The position numbers and the translations under genes are program-made. Positions 17,809 through 26,542 of a stretch of 64,000 nucleotides of DNA are shown here, piece after piece. Numbering within the stretch: position 1 is the stretch's first letter; every line of letters starts with the position of its first letter. Location of the stretch: positions 1-64,000 of the forward strand of contig CAVVNF010000014.1 of assembly GCA_963749535.1 (NCBI GenBank), written 5' to 3'. The notes beneath the pieces were generated by a model, which was given only the letters and a program-made list of their open reading frames with translations, was not told where the DNA came from and searched no databases. This DNA is from Chersky-299 sp963749535. GTDB lineage: Bacteria > Actinomycetota > Thermoleophilia > RBG-16-64-13.

Positions 17809-17899
17809 CTCTGGCGTCGTCGCCGCGGCGGCCGCCTTGGGCCGCTCCGGCTCCGCCGGACTCGGCGCGGCTCAGCTGCTGCCGGCAGCGCGCCCGAGG

Positions 17900-18712
17900 T
17901 CAGGAGTAGAAACCAGGCGCCCTTGTGTATTGTGCGAAGCTCTCGGCCTCGTGAGAGAAGAAGAGCTCGCATCCTTCCTCTGTGGCGAGCGAAGCGAGCC
18001 GCTCCATCGACTTGACGGAGGCCACGGGGTCGAAGTGGAAGCTCGCGATGCACCCGGTCTCGAGACTGCGGCTGCCGTACGCTGCGTCCGCCGTGAACAG
18101 CATCTTGCGTCCCGAGTCCAGCTCGACCAGAAGGCTGCAATGGCCGGCCGAGTGCCCGGGAGTCTCGATCAGCCGCACTCCATCCAGGATCTCCGTGTCG
18201 CCGGACAGCAGTTCGAACCGGGGCCGGAAAGTGCCCGCGCCCTGTGCCTCCGCGTCCGGTCTTCCACCAACCGGAATCCTTTCGATCTGGGGGGCGAAGC
18301 TCAGGTCGGAATAGCCGAGGGCCTCAAAGCTCTGGGGATGCTCGGCAGCCTCATATTCCAGCCGGTGGCACAAGAAGGAGGCGTTGTGCATCAGATTGTT
18401 GGCGCCGCAGTGGTCGAAATGGAAGTGTGAGTTGACGACGTGGGTGACTTCGTCCACCCGGTATCCGGCTAGAGCGAGTTGCCCAGGCACGCTCTGCTCT
18501 GGGCTCTGCTCAGGCTTCTCGAAAGGCAGGACTCTCTGAGTGTGCTCGAGCCCGAACCCCGTATCGAACAAGATCTTGCCCTCTGGATGGTCTATCAGGA
18601 CTGAGTAGCACGGGATCCGTACCGGGCCGCCGGGACCGCGATTCCAGAAGATGTGGAACCCGTCCATCTCCAAAGTTCCTCCATCCAACAAGAAGACCCT
18701 TGATGCCTTCAT
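17900..18712 (-). CDS. Metallo-beta-lactamase fold lactonase-like hydrolase
   Basis: A 270-residue MBL-fold protein with the dinuclear metal motif VVNSHFHFDHCG (HxHxDH), LIETPGHSAGHCSLLVE, FTADAAYGSRSLE and the last His in CELFFSHEAES. Sequence layout (MKASRVFLLDGGTLEMDGFH start, long insert with PGQLALAGYRVDEVTH) resembles the N-acyl homoserine lactonase group of quorum-quenching hydrolases. The true substrate could be another lactone or ester. It is read opposite to the catabolic run and divergent from the amidohydrolase, sharing a 219-bp intergenic region with that gene's promoter. Intact; no signal peptide. Confidence 0.88.
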   Translation of the reverse strand: MKASRVFLLDGGTLEMDGFHIFWNRGPGGPVRIPCYSVLIDHPEGKILFDTGFGLEHTQRVLPFEKPEQSPEQSVPGQLALAGYRVDEVTHVVNSHFHFDHCGANNLMHNASFLCHRLEYEAAEHPQSFEALGYSDLSFAPQIERIPVGGRPDAEAQGAGTFRPRFELLSGDTEILDGVRLIETPGHSAGHCSLLVELDSGRKMLFTADAAYGSRSLETGCIASFHFDPVASVKSMERLASLATEEGCELFFSHEAESFAQYTRAPGFYS

Positions 18713-18820
18713 CCGCGCACCTCCCGCTGTGGAGCATCGAAATGGCTATTTCATGGCCGTGTGGTCATATCGGCGACTACTGAGCCGGAGCTAGTCTGAC
18801 TGCCAGATGTGAGTATTGAG

Positions 18821-18849
18821 TTGCCATTAACTACCTGACTTGATATAAG
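18821..18849 (+). promoter_or_regulatory. Sigma70-like promoter heading the catabolic gene run
   Basis: TTGCCA (18821-18826), 17-nt spacer, TATAAG (18844-18849): 5 of 6 and 5 of 6 matches with ideal spacing, in an AT-rich island of otherwise GC-rich DNA. It precedes the amidohydrolase start by roughly 80-100 nt and is the best candidate start for the run of genes that ends at 39.4 kb. Confidence 0.65.
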
Positions 18850-18931
18850 GACATTTAGGAAGCACAATCATTGCTGATTTGGTCCGGCAGGGCAAGAGGC
18901 CGGGCCTTCCGGGCCAAAGTCACTGCAGCAG

Positions 18932-19729
18932 TTGGGGGACTCCAAGTTGACTTCGAGCGTGGGTGATTCCTTGCCGGGTAGCGTCCCGACGCCTGATGTT
19001 TCGCGGCGGCCGTTGGTCTTCGACGCCCATATGCATATTGGCGATTTCCCTCTCTTTGGCGTCTCGCTCGACCAAGCCGGCCTCGCCTCGACCATGCGTG
19101 CCAGCGGCATCGGCAAAGGCGTCATCTTCAGCCCTGACAACGCCGAAACGCTCCGTATCGTCGACAGCGATCCGGACGTGTACGGCATGGTGTGGGTCAA
19201 TCCGCGCCAACCAGGCTACGTTGAAGACGCGGCACGGTACCTGGACCACCCGAAGTTCCTCGGTGTCAAACTGCACCCGTTGATGGACGGCTATCTGCCC
19301 GCCGACCCAGCGATACATCCCATCATGAGACTTCTGGGGGAGCGGGGTCTGTCGGTACTCATTCACAGCGGTCACCCCATCTTTTCGCTACCGTGGAGCA
19401 TCGAAGAACTGGCGGTGGCTTTCCCCGAGATCAAGATCATCATGGGGCACATGGGCCACAGCAACGTGGTCTACATCAATGCCTCCATCGACATCGCACT
19501 GCGCCGGCCGAACGTGTATCTGGAGACTTCCGGGATGCCGATGCACACGAAGATACGCGAAGCCGTGGAGCGCGTCGGGCCCGATCGAGTCCTTTACGGG
19601 TCGGACGCGCCTTTCCACCATCCAGATGTGGAGATGCTCAAGGTGAGGCTGAGTGGACTTTCCGACGACCTCGTCGAGAGGGTTTTGCGAACGAACGCCG
19701 AGCAGCTCTTCGGCGTTGCGTGCTGTTGA
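18932..19729 (+). CDS. Amidohydrolase-2 family metal-dependent hydrolase
   Basis: A TIM-barrel hydrolase of about 265 residues. Metal motif HxH is in LVFDAHMHIGDFPLFG. Further marks are FLGVKLHPLMDGY, VLIHSGHPIF (His ligand), IKIIMGHMGHSNVV and YGSDAPFHHPDVEM (Asp ligand). Such enzymes hydrolyse amides or decarboxylate aromatic acids (the ACMSD branch). Start choice is open: TTG 18932 is the longest, but TTG 18947 has GGGGGA at a better distance. It is first in the transcript, ahead of a BMP-type importer, suggesting action on the imported compound or an early product. I cannot tell hydrolase from decarboxylase. Confidence 0.82.
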   Translation: MGDSKLTSSVGDSLPGSVPTPDVSRRPLVFDAHMHIGDFPLFGVSLDQAGLASTMRASGIGKGVIFSPDNAETLRIVDSDPDVYGMVWVNPRQPGYVEDAARYLDHPKFLGVKLHPLMDGYLPADPAIHPIMRLLGERGLSVLIHSGHPIFSLPWSIEELAVAFPEIKIIMGHMGHSNVVYINASIDIALRRPNVYLETSGMPMHTKIREAVERVGPDRVLYGSDAPFHHPDVEMLKVRLSGLSDDLVERVLRTNAEQLFGVACC

Positions 19730-19894
19730 GAGACCATCGCGAGGCTGCTTTGCGGCCGCGTGGGTTGGCGCGCTCTCGCCGTGTCATCAAAGGGAAAAGA
19801 GGCACAAGGGGGTGAGAACAAGGAGATAGGAAGCCTTGGGGGGAGGCGAGAGTATGCCCCCTTGCTCCGTAACGAAAGAAAGGGGAAGGGCATC

Positions 19895-21092
19895 GTGAGG
19901 ATGACAAGAAAACACGGTTTGCTACTGGTTCTTGCTTTGGTAGCAGTGCTCGCGATCGTGGGGGGCATCATGGCGGGCTGCGGCTCGTCCACCACGACCA
20001 CCACCGCGGTAACGACTGCCACCACCGTCGCGCCTGGGACCACCACCACGGCCTCCGGGCCGACGACCACGGCCTCTGGGCCGACCACCACGGCCGCGCA
20101 AACGACGACGACCGTCGCCGCGGTCCCGAACACGAAGATCCACAAGATCGGTATCATCACGCCTGAGGTCGCCAAGGACTACGGTTGGAACCAGCAGGGC
20201 GTCCAATCCGCCAAGAACGTGGCCACCGCCCTTGGCGTTCCGATCGTCGTCAATGACGGCGCCGGCTACGGCGACATCTCTCCCATCCTGCGTCAGCTGC
20301 ATCAATCCGGAGCGGACTTCATGATTGCCTTTGCGAGCGGCTACAACACCGTTGGTCCGACGGTGGCCCAGGAGCTAAAGATCCCGACGCTCGTGATCGG
20401 TGCCAATGAGGCAGGGCGACGTGCCCGGCCTGGTCCAGGACATCGAGACCAACGCGCAGGACGGTGCCTACCTGGCCGGCGTACTCGCGGCCAAGACCAC
20501 GAAGAGCAAGACTGTCGGTATCGTCATCTCCGCAGACGACGAGAACTGGACCAAGATGGCGGCTGGTTTCGCCACCGGTGTCCGTGCCACCGACCCCAGC
20601 GTCAAGATGCTCATGGCTCAGGTAGGTCAAGCCGCCTACGCTGATGCCGCGGCAGCCAAACGGACCACGCAGAGCGTGATAGCGGGCGGAGCCGACATCA
20701 TCTTCGGTATGGGCGACGGCGCCAGCTTCGGCGAGATGCAGGCCGTCGAGACTGCGACCCCACCCGCCGGCGCGACAAAAGTCTGGTTCATCGACGTGAT
20801 CGGCGACAAGACCAGCATCGATACCAAGCATGTCCTCCTGTCGTCTCAGATCTGGGACTACACCCCAGCCTTCCAGGCCGCCGCTGACGCTCTGAACAGC
20901 GGGACCTTCGGTACCAAGGTCCTCTACATCAACCTTGAGAACAACGGCATCGGCCTCCTGAAGACCCCGTACATTCCCGATGATCTGTGGGCCACCATCC
21001 AGCAGGCCAAAGCCGACATCATCTCCGGCAAGATCTCGGTTCCGGTCATCACGGACAAATCTCAGGTAACGAAGTTAGTCAACGGCCAATAA
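19895..21092 (+). CDS. BMP-family ABC substrate-binding lipoprotein (one frameshift)
   Basis: GTG at 19895 has AAGGGG at 8 nt. The N-terminus is a lipoprotein signal (LLLVLALVAVLAIVGG, then lipobox IMAGC), followed by a Thr-rich linker of about 45 residues (TTTTTAVTTATTVAPG), a style common in actinobacterial lipoproteins. The mature domain is PnrA/BMP type: IHKIGIITPEVAKDYGWNQQ, GADFMIAFASGYNTVGPTVA, AYLAGVLAAKTTKSKTVGIV, GADIIFGMGDGASFGEM, QIWDYTPAF. Known BMP proteins bind nucleosides or related ring compounds. A +1 insertion near 20,407 splits the gene. With the following ATPase and two permeases it forms a complete importer. Confidence 0.92.
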
Positions 21093-21112
21093 CTCTCGAC
21101 TAACCGGGGTTC

Positions 21113-22765
21113 GTGACCACCCCGGGCGACAACGATTGGGCGGTGAAAATGGCACCTTTAGGTGTGGTGGATAATGCCGCGGCGCCCGACGTAAAGTCTG
21201 TGGCGCCATCGGCAATCGAATTGATCGGAATCACCAAACGATTTCCCGGGGTGGTCGCGAACGACGACGTGAGTCTCAAGCTCACCTGCGGAGAGGTCCA
21301 TTGCCTCCTGGGTGAGAACGGGGCGGGCAAGTCGACACTTATGAACATCCTATCGGGCATGTATCACGCCGATTCGGGCGAGATATTGCTCGACGGCAAG
21401 GCAGTAGAGATCGATTCACCAAAGAAGGCGCTGGAGCTGGGGATCGGGACGGTCTATCAGCACAGCACCTTGATTCCGGTGTTGACCGTGCTGGAGAACC
21501 TCATGTTGGGGATGGGAAAAGGGGTCCAGCTTCCCGTTAAGGCCTCGTTGACCGCTCTCAAGGAACTGGCCAGCAGCCTGGACATCGAGGTGGACCCGTA
21601 CGCGGTGACCGGCCGCCTTTCTCTGGGACAGCAACAGCAGATCGAGATAATCAAGGCCCTGTGGCAAGGTTCTCAGTTCCTCATCCTCGATGAGCCTACG
21701 TCGATGCTCACTCCCCAGGGCATCGCCGAATTGGAGAAGCTGATACGGCGGCTGACGGACCAAGGGTTGGCGATTGTCTTCATCACCCACAAGCTGCGCG
21801 AAGCGCTCGACGTAGGTGACCGCATCTCGATCCTGCGCCGCGGCCGCATGATCGCCGGGCTCGAGCCCGCCGAGCTCCATGGCGCTTCTCGAGAAGAGAC
21901 TCAGGCAAAGATCATCAGCTTGATGTTCGGCCAGGAAAAAGCCCAACTCGCGGACGTGGCTGAGATCCGCGACGATATCTCCGGCAGGCATGGGCGACAG
22001 ATCACCACGGCACCCATCCTGGAGATTGAGGACATGAGCGTGGAACCACGGCGAGGCGAAGTAGGCGCTCACAACATCTCGCTCACGGTCAGGGCGGGAG
22101 AGATCATGGGGGTCGCCGGTGTCGACGGCAACGGGCAGAGGGAGCTGGCGGAAGCCATCGCCGGTCAGCGGCATGTTCACTCAGGCCACATCAAGTTCCT
22201 CGGGCACCCGATAACACACCTCAGCGTGGCCAAGCGTCAGCAAATGGGGTTGCGGTATGTGACCGACGACCGCTTGGGGGAGGGGATCGTCTCCTCCATC
22301 GACGTGGCTACCAACCTGGTGCTGAAGAGAATCGGCCAACCGCCGTTCTGGCGTTCCGCAGGCAGGGTCTGCACGCCGGTGATACACCAGACCGCCAGGG
22401 AGTTGGTGGAGGAGTTCGATATCCGGACGCCTTCGGTGACAACCGACTGCGGCACCCTCTCCGGAGGCAACCTCCAGAAGGTAGTGCTGGCCAGAGAGCT
22501 GTCTTTCGATCCGAAGTTCGTCGTGTACAACAAGCCCACATACGGTCTCGACGTCAAGACCACCTTGGCAGTCCGCGAACGCATCCGCAAGCTGGCCGAG
22601 AAAGATCAGGTAGCAGCTCTTCTTATCTCCACCGACCTCGAGGAGCTACTTGATGTGTGCGACCGGATCGCGGTGCTCTTCAGAGGCAGGATCACCGGGA
22701 TCGTCGAAAACCAGCCGGGCGCAGCAGAGGATATCGGGCGTCTAATGATCGGCGGAGGCGAATAG
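21113..22765 (+). CDS. ABC transporter ATP-binding protein, BMP/nucleoside type (two NBDs)
   Basis: A 550-residue protein with tandem nucleotide-binding domains, as in sugar and nucleoside importers. Domain 1: Walker A GENGAGKSTLMNIL, signature RLSLGQQQQIEIIKA, Walker B FLILDEPTSMLTP. Domain 2: GVAGVDGNGQRELAEAI in place of Walker A (no Lys), signature GTLSGGNLQKVVLAREL, and YNKPTYGLD at Walker B. A degenerate second site is usual in this family. GTG at 21113 follows the binding-protein stop by 20 nt, and the stop overlaps the first permease's GTG. It energises uptake together with the neighbours. Intact. Confidence 0.94.
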   Translation: MTTPGDNDWAVKMAPLGVVDNAAAPDVKSVAPSAIELIGITKRFPGVVANDDVSLKLTCGEVHCLLGENGAGKSTLMNILSGMYHADSGEILLDGKAVEIDSPKKALELGIGTVYQHSTLIPVLTVLENLMLGMGKGVQLPVKASLTALKELASSLDIEVDPYAVTGRLSLGQQQQIEIIKALWQGSQFLILDEPTSMLTPQGIAELEKLIRRLTDQGLAIVFITHKLREALDVGDRISILRRGRMIAGLEPAELHGASREETQAKIISLMFGQEKAQLADVAEIRDDISGRHGRQITTAPILEIEDMSVEPRRGEVGAHNISLTVRAGEIMGVAGVDGNGQRELAEAIAGQRHVHSGHIKFLGHPITHLSVAKRQQMGLRYVTDDRLGEGIVSSIDVATNLVLKRIGQPPFWRSAGRVCTPVIHQTARELVEEFDIRTPSVTTDCGTLSGGNLQKVVLARELSFDPKFVVYNKPTYGLDVKTTLAVRERIRKLAEKDQVAALLISTDLEELLDVCDRIAVLFRGRITGIVENQPGAAEDIGRLMIGGGE

Positions 22766-23923
22766 TGGCTGAAGTCTTGGACAAAAGCAAGCCTGGGGTC
22801 GCGCAAAGCGAACCCAGCGCGAAACGCGGGTTTGGGGCGCGGGCGCGCAGAGCGGGCGTCGTCTTCGGCCAGGCATTGATCCCGATCATCCTTGCCATGA
22901 TCGTCAACGGGATAATCCTGGCCATCATGGGCCGTAACCCGCTTGACGTTCTACGACCAGATGTTTTCATCCGCTCTGTTCAACACGCAAGGATTTGAAC
23001 AGACCATAATCAGGATGGCTCCTTTGCTGCTGATGGCGGCCGGTCTGATCGTGGCCTTCACCGCGGGCATCTGGAACATCGGAGGTGACGGTCAGTTCCT
23101 CATGGCAGTAGCGATCGTTTGTGGCTTGGGCCCATGGCTGATGGGGGTCGTCCCGAGGGCTCTCGGTCTGATCATCCTGCTGATCGTTTCTTTTGTTGTA
23201 GGTGGAGCGTGGACCGTGGTGCCTGCGTTCCTAAAGGCCCGGTATGCGCTGAACGAGATCATCACCTCATTGATGATGGCTTTCATCGGTATCGATCTGG
23301 CCGACATGCTCATCAAAGGGCCCTTCCGAACCCATCTGAACACGGTACCCCAGACGAACGTGATCCCGTTTCAGAAGCTGCTTCCGAATATTCCCGGCAC
23401 GACTATCCACATAGGGATCATCCTTGCCCTTGTGGTTGCCGTAGTCGTTCACTGGGCGCTGACCCGGACGGGGTTCGGCCTGAGACTGAGAATACTGGGG
23501 GCGAATCCGAGAGCGGCCGTCCACTCCGGGATATCCGTGTTCAAGATGACCATGATCGGCTTCTTCCTGAGCGGCGCCTTCATCGGCTTGGCGGGAGGCA
23601 CGGAGATCCTTGGCGTGTGGGGGTACGTCCGGGCCGACTGGAACCCGGGCTGGGGCTTCATGATGTTCGCTATCGTGTTCCTCGCCCGGCTTAACATGCT
23701 GGCCACCATTCCCATCGTTGGCTTCCTGGCAGTCGTGCAGTTGGGCGGTCACATGGCGGCTCAAAACGTCAACGTGCCCGACAACTTCATACTGCTGTTC
23801 GTGGCTCTCATCCTTCTGTTCATGGCCGTCACCGACCTGCTGACGGGCCGCTTGTTCGGTCGCAAGCCAAAAGAGATCGTCGCGGTGACGACGACGGGGA
23901 CGCTGGAGGCTATCGATGAGTGA
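22765..23923 (+). CDS. ABC transporter permease 1, BMP/nucleoside type (one frameshift)
   Basis: GTG at 22765 overlaps the ATPase stop. After a basic N-terminus (KRGFGARARRAGVVFGQAL) come about nine hydrophobic segments, for example LIPIILAMIVNGIILAIMG, MAPLLLMAAGLIVAFTAGI, LGLIILLIVSFVVGGAW and IHIGIILALVVAVVVHWAL. The family-typical GIWNIGGDGQFLMAVA and GFGLRLRILGANPRAAVHSG (EAA-like coupling loop) are present. A +1 C near 22,947 (within NPLDV-YDQMF) breaks the reading. Forms a heterodimeric channel with the next gene. The 3' end overlaps permease 2 by 8 nt. Confidence 0.92.
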
Positions 23924-24851
23924 GTTTTCCTCAGCTACTTTCTGGACCGCCCTCGTATCCGGCGCCATTCTGGCCGGCATGCCGCTGCTGCTTGGCGGCC
24001 TAGGCGAGACCATCGCAGAACGGGCGGGCCTTCTGACCATCGGCCTGGAAGGCTACATGTTATTCGGTGGTTACGTAGGGTTTGTCGCGGCCCTGTACTC
24101 ACATTCCTCCGCGGCCGGGCTCCTGGCGGGTCTGGTAGCGGGAGTAGCAGGATCTTTGATCATGATGTTCCTGTGCGTTCACTGGGGTCTGGATCAGATC
24201 GTGGTGGGTATCGGTATCTTGTTCCTTTTCGAAGGACTGACGAGTGTCGCGCAGCGAGCGCAATTCGGCACCACCTATCCCCGTTTGGGAAACGTCCCGG
24301 AGGTGAAGATCCCGCTCCTCGACAGGATTCCCGCGGTGGGAGCCAGCCTGTTCAGTCAGCCGCTCGTCGTATATCTGAGCTTCATCCTGGTGGTCGTGAT
24401 CTGGTGGGTGCTCAAGCACACCAACGCGGGGCTGAGCCTGCGGGCTGCGGGTGAAAAGCCGAAGGCTCTCGATGTTTCCGGGGTCAGCGTCTTGAAAGTC
24501 AGGTCCATAGCCGCACTGCTCACGGGAGCTCTCGGCGGCCTGGCCGGCGCCTATATGGCCATCATCGGGGCCGGTATCTTCGTCCCCTTCATGACCAAGG
24601 GTGCCGGTTTCATCTCGATAGTCGTCGCGATGCTCGGCCGAGGGAAGCCCGGCTTAGTGGTGGTGGGTGCGTTCATCTTCGGCCTGACGGTCTCTGTGGG
24701 CACCGCTCTTCAGATCGTGGGCGTGACTATCTCCACAGACTTCATCAACATGCTGCCCTTCCTGATCGTCATGGCGGCGCTGATCTTGCTTGCTCGCCGG
24801 TCCGTTCTCCCGGCGGCGTTGGCTATCCCATACAAAAGAGAGGGTCATTAA
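23916..24851 (+). CDS. ABC transporter permease 2, BMP/nucleoside type
   Basis: A 311-residue polytopic membrane protein with GGLGETIAERAGLLTIGLEG, typical for the second permease of BMP importers, and the coupling loop GLSLRAAGEKPKALDVSGVS. About nine hydrophobic segments are visible. It overlaps permease 1 by 8 nt, so it is translationally coupled. A 77-nt gap then leads into the aminotransferase, which keeps the same direction. Intact. Confidence 0.93.
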   Translation: MSEFSSATFWTALVSGAILAGMPLLLGGLGETIAERAGLLTIGLEGYMLFGGYVGFVAALYSHSSAAGLLAGLVAGVAGSLIMMFLCVHWGLDQIVVGIGILFLFEGLTSVAQRAQFGTTYPRLGNVPEVKIPLLDRIPAVGASLFSQPLVVYLSFILVVVIWWVLKHTNAGLSLRAAGEKPKALDVSGVSVLKVRSIAALLTGALGGLAGAYMAIIGAGIFVPFMTKGAGFISIVVAMLGRGKPGLVVVGAFIFGLTVSVGTALQIVGVTISTDFINMLPFLIVMAALILLARRSVLPAALAIPYKREGH

Positions 24852-24928
24852 TCAGGCTGGACGTTTCCGGTTTTCGCGGACCGCCTCGGAGCTGTCCTTG
24901 AAATAGGCCCTGAGAGGAGTCTAAAGAG

Positions 24929-26089
24929 ATGAAACCTGCAGATTTCACGCTGAGTGCCGGTCCCACGACCGTTTCGGCCGAGGTCATGGCCGCCATGGGG
25001 CGGCCGATCATCTATCACTACGACCCGTCGTTCCTGGAGACGTTCAAGCGGACCTGCGAGAAGGCGGCTCAGGTCTTTCAAACCAAGGAAGACGTCATCC
25101 TCATGCAGGGTGAAGCAGTGGTGGGCCTCGAAGCTGCAGGCCGAGCCTGTGTAAGACCGGGAATGCCGGTCCTGAATCTGGTGTCGGGCGTCTTCGGCAA
25201 GGGGATGGGCGACTGGCTCCGCCAGTGGGGCGCCACCGTCTATGAGATCACCGTGCCGTTCGACGAGGCCATCGATGCGGGGCAAGTGGAGAAGGCTCTC
25301 AAAGAGCATCCGGACGTGGAACTTGTCACCGTGGTCCATTCGGAGACCCCCTCGGGCACTCTGAACCCGGTGAAGGAGATAGGGCCGCTCTGCAAGGCGC
25401 ACGGCGCGGTTACGCTGGTGGACTGCGTGTCCTCGCTCGCGGGGATGCCCTTCCTGCCGGACGACTGGCAACTGGACATCTGCGTGGCCGGGGCGCAGAA
25501 GTGCCTCTCCGGTCCTCCAGGGATCACCCCCATGACCGTGAGCAAAGACGCGTGGGCCCTCGTCGACAAGAACCCGGACGCGCTACGGTGGTCGTTCGTG
25601 GCTCTGCTCGACTGGCGGGAGATCTACCTCAAGGGCGGGCGCTTCCCGTTCACGCCGTCTGTGTCCGACGTCTTCGGCCTCGAGGCCTCGCTCGACTGGG
25701 TGTTGGAGCAAGGGTTGGACGCGTGCATCGCCCAGCACAGCCTGGCGGCCGCGGCCTGCCGCGCCGGCATCAAGGCCATGGGTCTGAAGCTGTGGCCGAA
25801 GAGCGAAGCGATCATGTCCACCTGCACCACCGCCATCGCGGTTCCGGACGGGCTCACCGACATCCAGGTGCGCAACCACGTTCGCCAGCATTACGGCGTG
25901 ATGATCTCGGCCGGGCAGAATGCCGGCAACCTGGTCCGCATTGGCCACATGGGAGTGACCGCCCGGTCGATGTATCCGGTGGCCGGTCTGTCGGCCCTTG
26001 GCCAGAGCCTGCGCGACCTGGGCGTGAAAGTGGATATCGGCGCCGGGCTTGAGGCTGCGCTGGAGGTGATCAGCAAGGGCAACGCGTAG
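24929..26089 (+). CDS. Class V aminotransferase (alanine/serine-glyoxylate or pyridoxamine-pyruvate type)
   Basis: A 386-residue fold-type I PLP enzyme. The PLP lysine is in ICVAGAQKCLSGPPGITPM; upstream are VHSETPSGTLNPVKEIG and the PLP-Asp region VTLVDCVSSLAGMPF; the N-terminus is FTLSAGPTTVSAEVMAAMG and the C-terminus has NLVRIGHMGVTARSMYPVAG. These match the group holding alanine-glyoxylate, serine-glyoxylate and pyridoxamine-pyruvate aminotransferases. Alanine dehydrogenase at the far end of the run makes pyruvate/alanine a plausible amino carrier. It lies directly between the importer and the AOR genes, so it likely deaminates the imported compound or an early intermediate. Confidence 0.85.
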   Translation: MKPADFTLSAGPTTVSAEVMAAMGRPIIYHYDPSFLETFKRTCEKAAQVFQTKEDVILMQGEAVVGLEAAGRACVRPGMPVLNLVSGVFGKGMGDWLRQWGATVYEITVPFDEAIDAGQVEKALKEHPDVELVTVVHSETPSGTLNPVKEIGPLCKAHGAVTLVDCVSSLAGMPFLPDDWQLDICVAGAQKCLSGPPGITPMTVSKDAWALVDKNPDALRWSFVALLDWREIYLKGGRFPFTPSVSDVFGLEASLDWVLEQGLDACIAQHSLAAAACRAGIKAMGLKLWPKSEAIMSTCTTAIAVPDGLTDIQVRNHVRQHYGVMISAGQNAGNLVRIGHMGVTARSMYPVAGLSALGQSLRDLGVKVDIGAGLEAALEVISKGNA

Positions 26090-26131
26090 GGAGAGGAAGC
26101 TTAGTCCAGGGTGCATTGGAGGAGGTTTGAT

Positions 26132-26542
26132 TTGAGCCACGTGGTGTTTCACAAGGAGTTGTGCACGGATTGCCGGATGTGCTCCCAGATCTGTTCGATG
26201 AACAAACTTGGCAGCGTCACGCCGGCGAGCTCGTGCATACAGATAGATAGGGACCGCTCGATCTACTACGGGGACATGTCGTGCCGGGTGTGTGACATGA
26301 CCCACGATCGCGCCTGCGTGGAGGCCTGCCCGGTGGAGGCGCTCACGTACGACGCCGACCTCGACGTGGTGCGGTTCGACGCGGACCTTTGCACCGAGTG
26401 TCTGGCCTGCATGGACGAGTGTCCCAATGTGGGCCATGACGCCAAATCGGGCCGCATAATGATCTGCGATCTCTGCGACGGCGATCCCATGTGCGTGAAA
26501 TGGTGTCCGGAAGGCGCCCTGACGTGGGAGGCGCAGGCATGA
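26132..26542 (+). CDS. Multi-cluster 4Fe-4S ferredoxin paired with AOR
   Basis: The TTG at 26132 follows GGAGGAGG by 6 nt. The 136-residue protein carries several Cys clusters: LCTDCRMCSQICS, CRVCDMTHDRACVEACPVEA, LCTECLACMDECPNVG, and CDLCDGDPMCVKWCPEGA. This matches the HycB/AOR-associated ferredoxin type with about four 4Fe-4S clusters. The stop overlaps the AOR start (ATGA), so the two are coupled. It should pass electrons between AOR and soluble ferredoxin or the Hdr-Flx complex. Intact. Confidence 0.9.
   Translation: MSHVVFHKELCTDCRMCSQICSMNKLGSVTPASSCIQIDRDRSIYYGDMSCRVCDMTHDRACVEACPVEALTYDADLDVVRFDADLCTECLACMDECPNVGHDAKSGRIMICDLCDGDPMCVKWCPEGALTWEAQA

Noticed and set aside
22075..22600. 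Loss of Walker A lysine in the second ATPase domain of the BMP importer
   Set aside because: A degenerate second nucleotide site is normal in this transporter family.
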